DNA of 43,009 nucleotides from assembly GCA_949289935.1 (NCBI GenBank), contig CASEQD010000014.1, forward strand, positions 1 to 43,009, read 5' to 3'. A program made the translations under genes and the position numbers. Below are positions 24,282 to 31,625 of the stretch, in pieces; position 1 is the first letter of the stretch, and each line of letters starts with the position of its first letter. The notes under the pieces were generated by a model. The model was not told the origin of the DNA and did no database searches. It saw only the letters and a program-made list of their open reading frames with translations. Source of the stretch: an uncultured Pseudomonadota bacterium (GTDB lineage Bacteria > Pseudomonadota > Alphaproteobacteria > RF32 > CAG-239).

Positions 24282-24772
24282 AAGTTCAGCCCCTTTACAA
24301 AATCCTGCAATTTTTCAACCGAAGGATTGCCGTTTAAGACTTTGCCGGTGATAATTTCCGGATTGCCCTGGGCGTCTTTTTGCAAATCTGCCGCCGTATT
24401 TCCTAAACTGCTGCTGCCGGATGTGGCAAATAAAACTATCTTTTTACCGGACAAATCATAGCTTTTGACAAACTGATTAACGATTTTCGGCGATGTCCCC
24501 CACCAAATCGGAAAGCCTAAGAAAATAACGTTATAATCTTTGACAGGTGCATTCAAATCCGCCAGTTCCGGATAAGGAATTTTATTTTCCATTTCCAATG
24601 AACTACGACTTTGCGTATTATGCCAGTCCAAATCGGCGGAAGTGTATTTTTCTTTTGGTTGAATTTCATAAACCGGCGCATTCAAAACCGTTGCCAGATT
24701 TTGCGCAACCCGCGCCGTGGTACCGGAGGCAGAGAAATAGACAATTAAAACCGAAGCTAAAATATTATTCAT
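24278..24772 (-). CDS. Flavodoxin
   Basis: 164 residues; an FMN-binding electron carrier. The phosphate-binding loop is VLIVYFSASGTTARVAQNLA, close to the N-terminus. The FMN-ring loops are at IFLGFPIWWGTSPKIVNQF and FATSGSSSLGNTAADL. This is the long-loop, Flavodoxin_4-like type found with NADPH-dependent stress or redox genes. It lies 13 nt after the DXS-like gene. Flavodoxin can donate electrons to IspG/IspH of the MEP pathway, which makes the neighbour suggestive, but this subtype is not usually assigned that job. Confidence 0.88.
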   Translation of the reverse strand: MNNILASVLIVYFSASGTTARVAQNLATVLNAPVYEIQPKEKYTSADLDWHNTQSRSSLEMENKIPYPELADLNAPVKDYNVIFLGFPIWWGTSPKIVNQFVKSYDLSGKKIVLFATSGSSSLGNTAADLQKDAQGNPEIITGKVLNGNPSVEKLQDFVKGLNL

Positions 24773-24785
24773 CTTAAAATCTCCT

Positions 24786-26540
24786 TTATTTTAATAATTT
24801 TACCAAATCTGCGCAAACAAGTTCCGGTGTTAAGTGATAACGCCCATAAAGCTCGGCGATGGAAACTCTGTCTGTAAATTCTTTGGCCGCGCCATAATTT
24901 AAGACTTTCATACTGGTTGCTCCATAAAAAGAGGCAATTTTTTCACCATATCCGCCGGCAACGCAGCCATCTTCAAAAGTCAAAACAATGTCGTGATCTT
25001 GTTTTAAGCTTTCCAACAGCTCTGTATCCAAACCGGAAAGGTAAACAGGGTTGATAAGAGTTGCCTCAATGCCAAATTTGTTTTTGATTTCAGCGTGGAC
25101 ATTTTTCGCCAGATGATAGAAGTTTCCGGCACCGATTAAAGCAATTTTAGTGCCTTTATGTGTTACTTTGGATTTATTAAGCCTGCCGTAATCGGTCGTG
25201 TCTTTCTGGCCTGATGATACAACGGCTCCGTAAGGCGCTCGAATAACCACCGGATGTTCCGTTTGCTCAACCGACCAATCAAGCATTGCCAAATACTCTT
25301 CCTTATCGGTTGGTGCCAGATAAACGATATTCGGAATATTGATAATCAGCGGAATATCAAAAATCGTTAAATGGGTAACATCATTGGCACCAATTGCACC
25401 CCAGCAAACAATAATGGTCGCTGGAGCTTTGTTAATTGCCAAATCTTGCGAAAGCTGATCGTATGCACGTTGCACAAAAGAGCTGTGGATAGCGAGTACC
25501 GGTTTTGCCCCATTGGCGGCCAGACCGGAAACATAACCAACGGCGTGTTGCTCGGCAATATCAACATCGGTATAATTAGCCCCCATTTTTGCCCGAAATT
25601 CCGGTGTAAAAGCGCAAATTCCCGGTGTCGCCGGTGAAACGGCAATAACAGTATTGTCCTGCTTCTTTTTCTCCAACAAATAATTTGTCATTAACGTATC
25701 ATAAGTTTCGCCAAAATCATATACTTTGCCGTCAGCCATCCCCGGCATAATCCAGTGATACGGTTCTTTATTTTCTTCGGCCGGCTTGAAACCTTTGCCT
25801 TTCAGCGTGTGAATATGCAAAACCGTCGGTTTGTTCGTGTCTTTAACTTTCTCAAGAGCCTCAATCATTTTTTCAATGTTGTTGCCGTCTTCAACATAGG
25901 CATATTCATATCCCATAGCTTTGAAGATGTTTTTATCTGATTGACCGTTGGTCGCGCGGAGCTCTGCCAGCCCTTTGTATAAACCGCCGTTGGTTGGGGC
26001 AATGCACATATCGTTGTCGTTTACCAAAACAATAAAATTGCTGTTTAAAACCGCACCGTTATTCAAGCCTTCAAGAGCCTCGCCGCCGGAAAGCGAGCCA
26101 TCTCCGATAATGGCAACAACATTATATTTCTCGCCTTTCAAATCACGGGCTTTAGCCATTCCGCAAGCCAGACTGACGGAGGTTGAGGTATGTCCGATGG
26201 TAAAAAAGTCATGTTCGCTTTCATTGGGATTGGTGTAACCGGTAATTTCCATATGATTAAGCGGATCTAAAAATGCGCCCTTGCGACCGGTCAACATTTT
26301 ATGCGGATAGCATTGGTGCGACACATCAAAAATAAATTTATCTTTCGGAGAATTAAAAACATAATGGAGCGCTATTGTTGCCTCAACAATTCCCAAATCT
26401 CCGCCAAAATGTCCGCCAACCAGATTAGAATGGTTAATGACGCCATAGCGGATTTCTTCAGCCAAGGCAGTCAAATCAGACAACGGCATATTTTTAATGT
26501 CCGCAGGGCTGTTTACTTTATCTAAAAATGGGGTTTTCAT
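24786..26540 (-). CDS. 1-deoxy-D-xylulose-5-phosphate synthase-like enzyme (short type)
   Basis: A TPP enzyme; DXS joins pyruvate and glyceraldehyde 3-phosphate at the entry to the MEP isoprenoid, thiamine and pyridoxal pathways. At 584 residues it is shorter than typical proteobacterial DXS (about 620-640). Seen: FDVSHQCYPHKMLTGR, IGHTSTSVSLACGMA, the TPP motif GDGSLSGGEALEGLNN...NDNDM, the catalytic-glutamate region VDIAEQHAVGY, and the C-terminal GAGNFYHLA and FEDGCVAGGYGEKI. It lies 10 nt downstream of a TetR gene, unlike a housekeeping dxs. It may be a second, acquired copy. Another transketolase-like reaction remains possible. Confidence 0.85.
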   Translation of the reverse strand: MKTPFLDKVNSPADIKNMPLSDLTALAEEIRYGVINHSNLVGGHFGGDLGIVEATIALHYVFNSPKDKFIFDVSHQCYPHKMLTGRKGAFLDPLNHMEITGYTNPNESEHDFFTIGHTSTSVSLACGMAKARDLKGEKYNVVAIIGDGSLSGGEALEGLNNGAVLNSNFIVLVNDNDMCIAPTNGGLYKGLAELRATNGQSDKNIFKAMGYEYAYVEDGNNIEKMIEALEKVKDTNKPTVLHIHTLKGKGFKPAEENKEPYHWIMPGMADGKVYDFGETYDTLMTNYLLEKKKQDNTVIAVSPATPGICAFTPEFRAKMGANYTDVDIAEQHAVGYVSGLAANGAKPVLAIHSSFVQRAYDQLSQDLAINKAPATIIVCWGAIGANDVTHLTIFDIPLIINIPNIVYLAPTDKEEYLAMLDWSVEQTEHPVVIRAPYGAVVSSGQKDTTDYGRLNKSKVTHKGTKIALIGAGNFYHLAKNVHAEIKNKFGIEATLINPVYLSGLDTELLESLKQDHDIVLTFEDGCVAGGYGEKIASFYGATSMKVLNYGAAKEFTDRVSIAELYGRYHLTPELVCADLVKLLK

Positions 26541-26550
26541 AAAATTTCTC

Positions 26551-27165
26551 CTATAATTTACTGTTTAGTAGCGTTAAAATTGCCTGATAGGCAAAATCAT
26601 AAATCTTTAGCTTTGGATAGTTTAATCCGGCTTTATCCATCGCCTCTTTTTGCTTTCTTGTTGCATTTGTATAAGGGTATAACCCAAACATAAACGGAAA
26701 GAACGTATAAATAAAATATTCAATATCTTCTTTGCTCATTTGTGGAAAATATGTGCTTAAAAGCAAAGACATAGTTTCAAGAGCTCTTTTATATATTTTT
26801 TTGAAATTGGTTAACTCTTCCAAAGAACAATTTTCTTCCAGATCATAAATATTCATTGAAAGGAGCTTCAAAAGCATCGGACGATTTGCCAAAGTCTGCG
26901 CCAGTTTGTCAGCAAACTCTTTAACGGAAAGCGCTTTATTATCCTTCAGGATCGTATCCATATCATCACACCAGACAAAATATTCCTCTCTGAAAATTTC
27001 AAGAAATATACTTTCTTTAGTGGCAAAATAGTTATAAATGGACGGACGGGAAAAGCTGGTATAACGACTTATTTCTTTAATGCTTATTTCTTTAAAGTTC
27101 ATTTTTTCATAAAGCTCGCGACAGGCTTTTAATATTTCGGCTCTTCTTTTATCTGTCGTTGTCAT
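26551..27165 (-). CDS. TetR-family transcriptional regulator
   Basis: 204 residues. The N-terminal helix-turn-helix is typical: RAEILKACRELYEKMNFKEISIKEISRYTSFSRPSIYNYFATKESIFLEIF. The C-terminal ligand domain (about 70-204) is all-helical with no family I can name. First gene of the run TetR, DXS-like, flavodoxin, 29-residue ORF, metallophosphoesterase, CMD/cupin. Two identical palindromes lie around its promoter, so autorepression is likely. Confidence 0.92.
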   Translation of the reverse strand: MTTTDKRRAEILKACRELYEKMNFKEISIKEISRYTSFSRPSIYNYFATKESIFLEIFREEYFVWCDDMDTILKDNKALSVKEFADKLAQTLANRPMLLKLLSMNIYDLEENCSLEELTNFKKIYKRALETMSLLLSTYFPQMSKEDIEYFIYTFFPFMFGLYPYTNATRKQKEAMDKAGLNYPKLKIYDFAYQAILTLLNSKL

Positions 27166-27187
27166 ATAAATACCTCTTTTGCGTTTC

Positions 27188-27238
27188 TGACACAGTGTCA
27201 GTTTATTGCTTTATAGCCATCTTTTGACACAGTGTCAA
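27188..27238 (-). promoter_or_regulatory. TetR operators and promoter of the TetR-DXS-flavodoxin run
   Basis: TGACACAGTGTCA occurs twice, at 27188-27200 and 27225-27237. On the minus strand TTGACA (27233-27238) overlaps the second palindrome, and TATAAA (27210-27215) follows after 17 bp. The first palindrome lies just downstream of the -10. Binding at both sites would block the promoter. The centres are 37 bp apart. Confidence 0.88.
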
Positions 27239-27463
27239 GTGTTTTGTTAAAAAAGTCCTGACAAAGCACTTCAGCCATTGTATAAATTATATGCCTCTCA
27301 GTTAATGAATAATTTCCGCTATAACAACACCAAGTATATCTACAATCACACTTTAAATTAGTTTGGAGTTTTGACATGTACACTAAAAAGAATCATAGAA
27401 AAAAATATTAAAAAGCCAACATGCTTTCCCGACAATACATTGTAAATAGACATAAAATACATA

Positions 27464-27491
27464 TTGACAAAAAAATAAAGTATAGTATATA
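27464..27491 (+). promoter_or_regulatory. Promoter of leader-RNA cassette 2
   Basis: TTGACA (27464-27469), 16 bp, TATATA (27486-27491). Same boxes and spacing as cassette 1. The remaining 27239-27463 holds no gene I can support. Confidence 0.6.
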
Positions 27492-27554
27492 TAGTATTAT
27501 ACAAAATAAAACTATGCAAATTATTTTTAACTAACCTTAATTATTAATCTATTG

Positions 27555-27605
27555 AGAAAAGTATTTTTTCTCGTGAAGGATTAGGCATAAGGGCCGAACC
27601 TCATA
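27555..27605 (+). ncRNA. Structured leader RNA, copy 2
   Basis: The 5' hairpin GAGAAAA/UUUUCUC (27555-27573) precedes the same motif as at 21650-21701. The outer stem pairs GUGAAGG (27574-27580, one bulged A) with CCUCAU (27600-27605). The inner stem pairs GGC (27585-27587) with GCC (27594-27596), loop AUAAGG. The core 28 nt agree with copy 1 at 24 positions or nearly so, and most changes preserve pairing. GGGCCGAACCUC is identical in both. An A-rich linker leads to the ATG at 27622. Confidence 0.7.
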
Positions 27606-27621
27606 AAAAAAAGACAAAACT

Positions 27622-27831
27622 ATGAGTAAATTTTTTGAGCTTCTACTTTTTTTATGTTTTTTGCTCTTTAGTGGTTTTATGGCTTTCTTCAGTTTCTGTT
27701 GTCTATTCGAGATTGGATTTAATTTTTCTTTATCTTTAATGGATAGGGTATTTGGAGGAATATGTTTTGTCATAAGTTGTAGTCTTATTTACACATGTCT
27801 TTCTGCGATTGGTAAGATCTTATACCACTAA
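27622..27831 (+). CDS. Small hydrophobic two-helix protein behind leader RNA copy 2
   Basis: 69 residues, almost wholly hydrophobic: helix 1 about 5-30 (LLLFLCFLLFSGFMAFFSFCCLF) and helix 2 about 43-64 (VFGGICFVISCSLIYTCLSAIG). Cysteine content is high. Not recognised. No Shine-Dalgarno is visible; the leader and A-rich linker are the only conserved upstream elements. Similarity to the 93-residue protein of cassette 1 is limited to general layout. Confidence 0.6.
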   Translation: MSKFFELLLFLCFLLFSGFMAFFSFCCLFEIGFNFSLSLMDRVFGGICFVISCSLIYTCLSAIGKILYH

Positions 27832-27850
27832 AAAACACTTAAGTAAAAAA

Positions 27851-27906
27851 AACTCCTTTGTTATTATGTCAGACAACTGTCTTAATAAAAGCAAAGGAGT
27901 TTTTTT
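27851..27906 (+). terminator. Long hairpin with T-run, terminator or IS200-type end structure
   Basis: AACTCCTTTG (27851-27860) pairs with CAAAGGAGTT (27892-27901), with an inner AGACA/TGTCT stem, followed by TTTTT. It follows the 69-residue ORF and directly precedes the transposase remnant. IS200 elements carry such hairpins near their left end, so both readings are possible. Confidence 0.7.
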
Positions 27907-28120
27907 ATGAACACACATACAATAGCATACATAACATGGAATTGCAAATATCATGTTGTATTCGCCTCAAAATATCATAGAAAGGCGTTTTGTGGAAGCC
28001 GAGCTAGAAATCAGAACAAGATTTAGGAAAATATGTCGAGCGAAATTGTTATTTATACGAACACAAACGGCAAAATTTCGCGCGATGCCAAGCTAGAAAA
28101 CGAATAAATCTGACTGACAA
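27907..28120 (+). mobile_element. IS200/IS605-type transposase (TnpA) remnant
   Basis: ATG 27907 opens a 39-codon frame with TWNCKYHVVFASKYHRKAF, the N-terminal signature of Y1 (HUH) TnpA proteins. It stops at 28026. Fragments in shifted frames (for example DLGKYVER) continue the similarity for about 30 codons. The HUH histidines (DHIHML) and the catalytic tyrosine are absent, so it cannot transpose. Confidence 0.75.
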
Positions 28121-28255
28121 ATGAAAATAAGGGCAGACGCTCAGGCTATTCGTTTCATAACAAAGGAAAGCAAAGATTTCAATAAAGTAAAAAAGATACT
28201 TATCAAAGAAGTTAATGAGGATTATAGATGGCAATGTAGGCCTATCTATATTTAA
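28121..28255 (+). CDS. 44-residue ORF of unknown origin
   Basis: Starts MKIRADAQAIRF and ends WQCRPIYI, with a charged middle (KESKDFNKVKK). No Shine-Dalgarno is visible. It could be the tail of another broken gene joined to the IS200 remnant. Low support. Confidence 0.25.
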   Translation: MKIRADAQAIRFITKESKDFNKVKKILIKEVNEDYRWQCRPIYI

Positions 28256-28301
28256 CTACCATTTATTACCGTAAACCTAAAAAGTAGCACAAGACAAAAC
28301 A

Positions 28302-28333
28302 AAAGGCCTTAAGATTTCTCTCAAAGCCTTTAT
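28302..28333 (+). terminator. Weak terminator-like hairpin
   Basis: AAAGGC (28302-28307) pairs with GCCTTT (28326-28331) with imperfect flanks, followed by TATTTCC. It precedes the 30-nt element copy 2. Confidence 0.45.
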
Positions 28334-28340
28334 TTCCTTT

Positions 28341-28370
28341 TGGTTGTGCTTTTAAGCCAAAGTGAGGAAA
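28341..28370. repeat. 30-nt conserved element, copy 2
   Basis: Differs from 22045-22074 at a single base (T for C in the central GCTTTYAAGC). The DNA from here to 28684 holds no gene. It has an AAAGATAT/ATATCTTT hairpin (28580-28601), a GATCC/GGATC pair spanning about 28496-28565, and a very AT-rich stretch before the ATPase gene. Confidence 0.8.
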
Positions 28371-28579
28371 AATATATTTTCTTACCTGATTTTGAGGAAT
28401 ATCACGCAAAATCGGTATGTTTCTGAAATTTAACTTTCTGTAAAAACGTGATAACTTTTTGTTTGTGCAAAATATTATCAGATTTATTTCTTTTGATCCT
28501 GCAGTAAATCAGATCTTGAAAAACGTCAAAATTTCGTTACCATCGTTCAATTTTTTGAAGGATCCCATTGGGACGAAAA

Positions 28580-28604
28580 AAAGATATCTAAAAATATCTT
28601 TTAC
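28580..28604 (+). terminator. Hairpin with short T-run upstream of the ATPase gene
   Basis: AAAGATAT (28580-28587), loop CTAAAA, ATATCTTT (28594-28601). It could end a transcript from the 28.4-28.6 kb region or act as a leader structure. Confidence 0.45.
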
Positions 28605-28684
28605 CATTTAATATATTATTAAATTGTTGCAATATAAAAATTATATAATTATATTACATACTAGTTAATATAGGTAAAAATAAA

Positions 28685-29944
28685 ATGAGTTTACAATTTT
28701 CAAAATTTGGTAAAATTAAAGAAGCAACCATAGAATTAGAGGGATTAAGTGTTATTGCTGGGTTAAATGATACAGGAAAATCAACAATAGGCAAAGCAGC
28801 ATATTCAATGATTAAGTCTATTAAAAATTTTCCTCAGTGGTATTTAGAAATGAAGCAACAGAAAGCTTTTGCTGATTTGATACCTATTGTTTTTGAGTTG
28901 TTAAAATCATATACAGCATCAAAAGATGATGCGTTGTACCAACAGATGCTAAAAATTAGATCTGACATGTTTAGCATGGATAGTTTATTTGGTAATGCAA
29001 ACCTTTACCGAAATATTGAACAATATCTAGAAACAACTGAAAATTTTATTCAAAAAAATAATATTAATGATTCTGTATCTCAAAAACTCAAACAGATTAT
29101 TATTGATTTGCATAAAGAAACGACAGATGATGAAAAATTTATAGGTATCACCGCTGATGTTTTTGGAAAAAGTTTTAAAAGAATATATAATAATTCGATG
29201 ACTAAAGAAGATGCTAAAATAGATTATTCTGTTGGCAATAATATTTTGGCATCTATTGAATTTAAAAAAAATCAAATTGAGAGCGGTCATCTCAATGTAG
29301 ATTATAAAAGTATGTCATTTAGAGATGCTACTTTAATTGAGAGCCCACTATATCTAGAGGAAGGACATTCTTCAAACTTGCCGTATGCAAAAGATCTTAA
29401 AACTAAAATTGATTCAGCAAAACGGATGTTTACAGAAATTGATAATAACACTGACATTATTAAACAAATAAACACCATTTTAAATGGAGCTCAATTTAAT
29501 TACGATACGGATCAGAGAGAGTGGAAATATACAGTTTCAGAAGGTGCTGACAGTCTACATATTGAGAATATTGCTTCCGGTTCAAAAATGTTAGGTATTT
29601 TGTATATACTTTTAAAAACTGGTATTCTAACTCCAGATTCTCTACTGATTTTGGATGAGCCTGAAAATCATTTGCATCCTGATTGGCAGATTAGATTAGC
29701 AAAAATACTTGTATCTTTGGTAAAAAATGATTTTCATATAGTATTAACAACTCACAGTCCAACATTTATTCATGCTTTAATGAAATATTCTAAAGATATA
29801 TTAGATAATAAGAATAAAGTAAATTTTTATTTAGCTAGTAAGATTGACAGTACAAATTATAGTGATATTAAGAATGTTAACAGTGATATTAATAAAATAT
29901 TTGAAAATCTGACCGCTCCTAATGATGTTTTGTATTTTGGATAA
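28685..29944 (+). CDS. AAA ATPase of a probable defence system (OLD/ABC-like)
   Basis: A 419-residue ATPase. The N-terminus has the ABC/SMC-type start: strand pair FSKFGKIKEATIEL, then Walker A GLNDTGKST at residues 26-34. A long insertion (about 60-290) has no recognised motif. The C-terminal half has a signature-like segment IASGSKML, Walker B SLLILDEPENHLHPDW (about 318-333) and the switch-histidine region VLTTHSPTF. This is the AAA_15/AAA_21 arrangement of OLD, Septu and abortive-infection ATPases. There is no TOPRIM domain, so it is not a full OLD nuclease. The effector is probably the next gene, 5 nt downstream. The DNA is much more AT-rich than the left of the window. Confidence 0.85.
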   Translation: MSLQFSKFGKIKEATIELEGLSVIAGLNDTGKSTIGKAAYSMIKSIKNFPQWYLEMKQQKAFADLIPIVFELLKSYTASKDDALYQQMLKIRSDMFSMDSLFGNANLYRNIEQYLETTENFIQKNNINDSVSQKLKQIIIDLHKETTDDEKFIGITADVFGKSFKRIYNNSMTKEDAKIDYSVGNNILASIEFKKNQIESGHLNVDYKSMSFRDATLIESPLYLEEGHSSNLPYAKDLKTKIDSAKRMFTEIDNNTDIIKQINTILNGAQFNYDTDQREWKYTVSEGADSLHIENIASGSKMLGILYILLKTGILTPDSLLILDEPENHLHPDWQIRLAKILVSLVKNDFHIVLTTHSPTFIHALMKYSKDILDNKNKVNFYLASKIDSTNYSDIKNVNSDINKIFENLTAPNDVLYFG

Positions 29945-29949
29945 TAATT

Positions 29950-30489
29950 ATGGTACCTATGAAAAAGTTTTGTGAAGCGTGTAGTATTAAAACAAGTTGC
30001 AAAGACAAAGTAAATTGTGATATAGATTTTATTGATTGGGAAAAATATAAAGCTGAAAATATGCCAAACTCTCAAACCAAGCGATGTGATTTGATTTTAA
30101 ACACACTCAATAGTGTATGCTTAATAGAAATGAAAGCCAAAGATTGGCTAGATGAAAATAAAAAATACAACCGTACAAAATATGGTAATGATGTTATACG
30201 CTACTTTTACAATGAATTATTTAATAAATTTGCGTCAACTTTAAAAGAATGCTCTTGTATAGTTAGTAATCTAGAAAATAAAAGCAAAAAATATTCTATC
30301 ATATTTTCAAAATATCATTCAATAGGTTGGCACTCCGATGAACTAACATCGGCACAGATTAAATATATGTTGAATACGCGAGTTTTTCTTTGTTTTAATA
30401 GTTTTGATATTATAGATAGAACGTTTAGCCATAACGGAGAAGCTATAAAACTTGATGCAAGAGAATGTTCTGAAATAGACAGCTTGTAA
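29950..30489 (+). CDS. Small PD-(D/E)XK-like nuclease candidate with an N-terminal Cys4 motif
   Basis: 179 residues, no family I can name. Residues 8-23 hold four cysteines spaced C-X2-C-X5-C-X5-C, suggesting a zinc or iron-sulfur site. Residues 44-66 read KRCDLILNTLNSVCLIEMKAKDW. The Asp47...Glu60-x-Lys62 pattern between two hydrophobic strands is the core of PD-(D/E)XK nucleases. The start is ATG 29950 or ATG 29959; neither has a good Shine-Dalgarno, and translation may be coupled to the ATPase. Likely role: effector of the two-gene system. The nuclease call is an inference from one motif. Confidence 0.55.
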   Translation: MVPMKKFCEACSIKTSCKDKVNCDIDFIDWEKYKAENMPNSQTKRCDLILNTLNSVCLIEMKAKDWLDENKKYNRTKYGNDVIRYFYNELFNKFASTLKECSCIVSNLENKSKKYSIIFSKYHSIGWHSDELTSAQIKYMLNTRVFLCFNSFDIIDRTFSHNGEAIKLDARECSEIDSL

Positions 30490-30504
30490 CAGATTGCATA
30501 TATT

Positions 30505-30640
30505 TGTTTTTCTTAATTGATTTGCTTGAAAGTTTAAGATTGATGGCTTGATATAAAGGAGCAAGCTCAGTTATACTTGCCTTGTCAAGTTTAATAAACT
30601 CCTGTTCATCAATCCGCAAACCATTAAAACAAAAAGTACT
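30505..30640 (-). pseudogene. Remnant of an AbiEi-type antitoxin gene (C-terminal part)
   Basis: The minus strand reads GLRIDEQEFIKLDKASITELAPLYQAINLKL, closely matching the end of the complete AbiEi protein at 31625-32143 (LRIDEQEFGRLNMNSLNELAPLYHASNLKL). No start or N-terminal part is present. It overlaps nothing intact except the last bases next to the nuclease candidate. Confidence 0.8.
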
Positions 30641-30758
30641 GTAGAACAATATAATCTCCTGATTTTGCATAATATAAAAAAATATCAAACCTTTACCTCA
30701 AATCCGCCACTTCAGACCTTCAAAATCTTAAGACATGGTCTGTGTTTCCATATACAAT

Positions 30759-31625
30759 TTATTTTTCAGCAACTTGCAGGTTCTTAGTAATATCTATAAA
30801 GAAATTCTTACTCCACAGGTCTAATTTATGAGGCTCGACAATAAATGGCAAAACATCTTGTTTGGCTTGCTCATAATTAATCATCTCAAATCGCTCTTTA
30901 AGCATTTCTTGAAGTTTCCCTAATGTCAACGTTTCACCGCTTTTCCAAGCACTGGAATCTTTCAGCCTTGCCTGCAAATGCGGCAGATTAACCTTTGCCT
31001 GCCGTGAGAGATAAAATACATAGTCATATAAATCCCGTCCCTTAACCCGATTTTTCCAAGAACGGCAAATAACAGCATGAATTTTTCCGGCAAACAAAGA
31101 TGGCATGTCATAAAGCTTAACCTGATACGGCAACGGCAGCAGCCGGTATTTATTTTCAAATTGCGCAAAAGCCGGTGGATTCGTATCAATCTCAAATTTT
31201 ATTTTTATAATTTCATCAGGATTGATGCCAATATTATTAACATCGTAAATGCTCAAAATATGCTCTCTGGTGTTTCCTTTCAAAAAGGCCGATTTTATTG
31301 CTGAATCAACTGTTTTTTGCTTTTCTTCAATCGAAAACTTCAACCCCAGCGCTGCTAATTCACTTTCCAAACCGGAAAAATAACGATTGAGCGGAAAATC
31401 CGGGTTGGGCGTAACCAATGAAAAATCCAAATCTTCAGAAAAACGATCAAGCCCGTAAAAAATACGCAACGCTGTACCACCGTAAAAAGCCGCATGCTTA
31501 AAAAATCCGGCACGGGACAAACCGCACAAAGCCACTTCTTGCACAACTTCTTTCAGAGCATTTTTCTTGTCTTCAGTCGTATTTGTTTTGTAATTACCGA
31601 GCATTTGTTGCAAAACGGTCTGCAT
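30759..31625 (-). CDS. AbiEii-type nucleotidyltransferase toxin
   Basis: 288 residues. AbiEii enzymes are nucleotidyltransferases that arrest growth, and serve as the toxin of type IV-like abortive infection systems. The catalytic core is FYGGTALRIFYGLDRFSEDLDFSL (about 49-72), the GG...D-x-D motif. The typical later block KGRDLYDYVFYLSR (about 211-224) is intact. The protein is complete. Its ATG overlaps the antitoxin stop (TAATG), so the two are translationally coupled, toxin second as is usual. Confidence 0.93.
   Translation of the reverse strand: MQTVLQQMLGNYKTNTTEDKKNALKEVVQEVALCGLSRAGFFKHAAFYGGTALRIFYGLDRFSEDLDFSLVTPNPDFPLNRYFSGLESELAALGLKFSIEEKQKTVDSAIKSAFLKGNTREHILSIYDVNNIGINPDEIIKIKFEIDTNPPAFAQFENKYRLLPLPYQVKLYDMPSLFAGKIHAVICRSWKNRVKGRDLYDYVFYLSRQAKVNLPHLQARLKDSSAWKSGETLTLGKLQEMLKERFEMINYEQAKQDVLPFIVEPHKLDLWSKNFFIDITKNLQVAEK

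Noticed and set aside
27198-27383. 61-codon minus-strand frame upstream of the TetR gene
   Set aside because: It would span the TetR promoter and operators and has no recognisable content.
28371-28684. Retron ncRNA before the ATPase
   Set aside because: No reverse transcriptase gene is nearby and no a1/a2 inverted repeat pair is evident.
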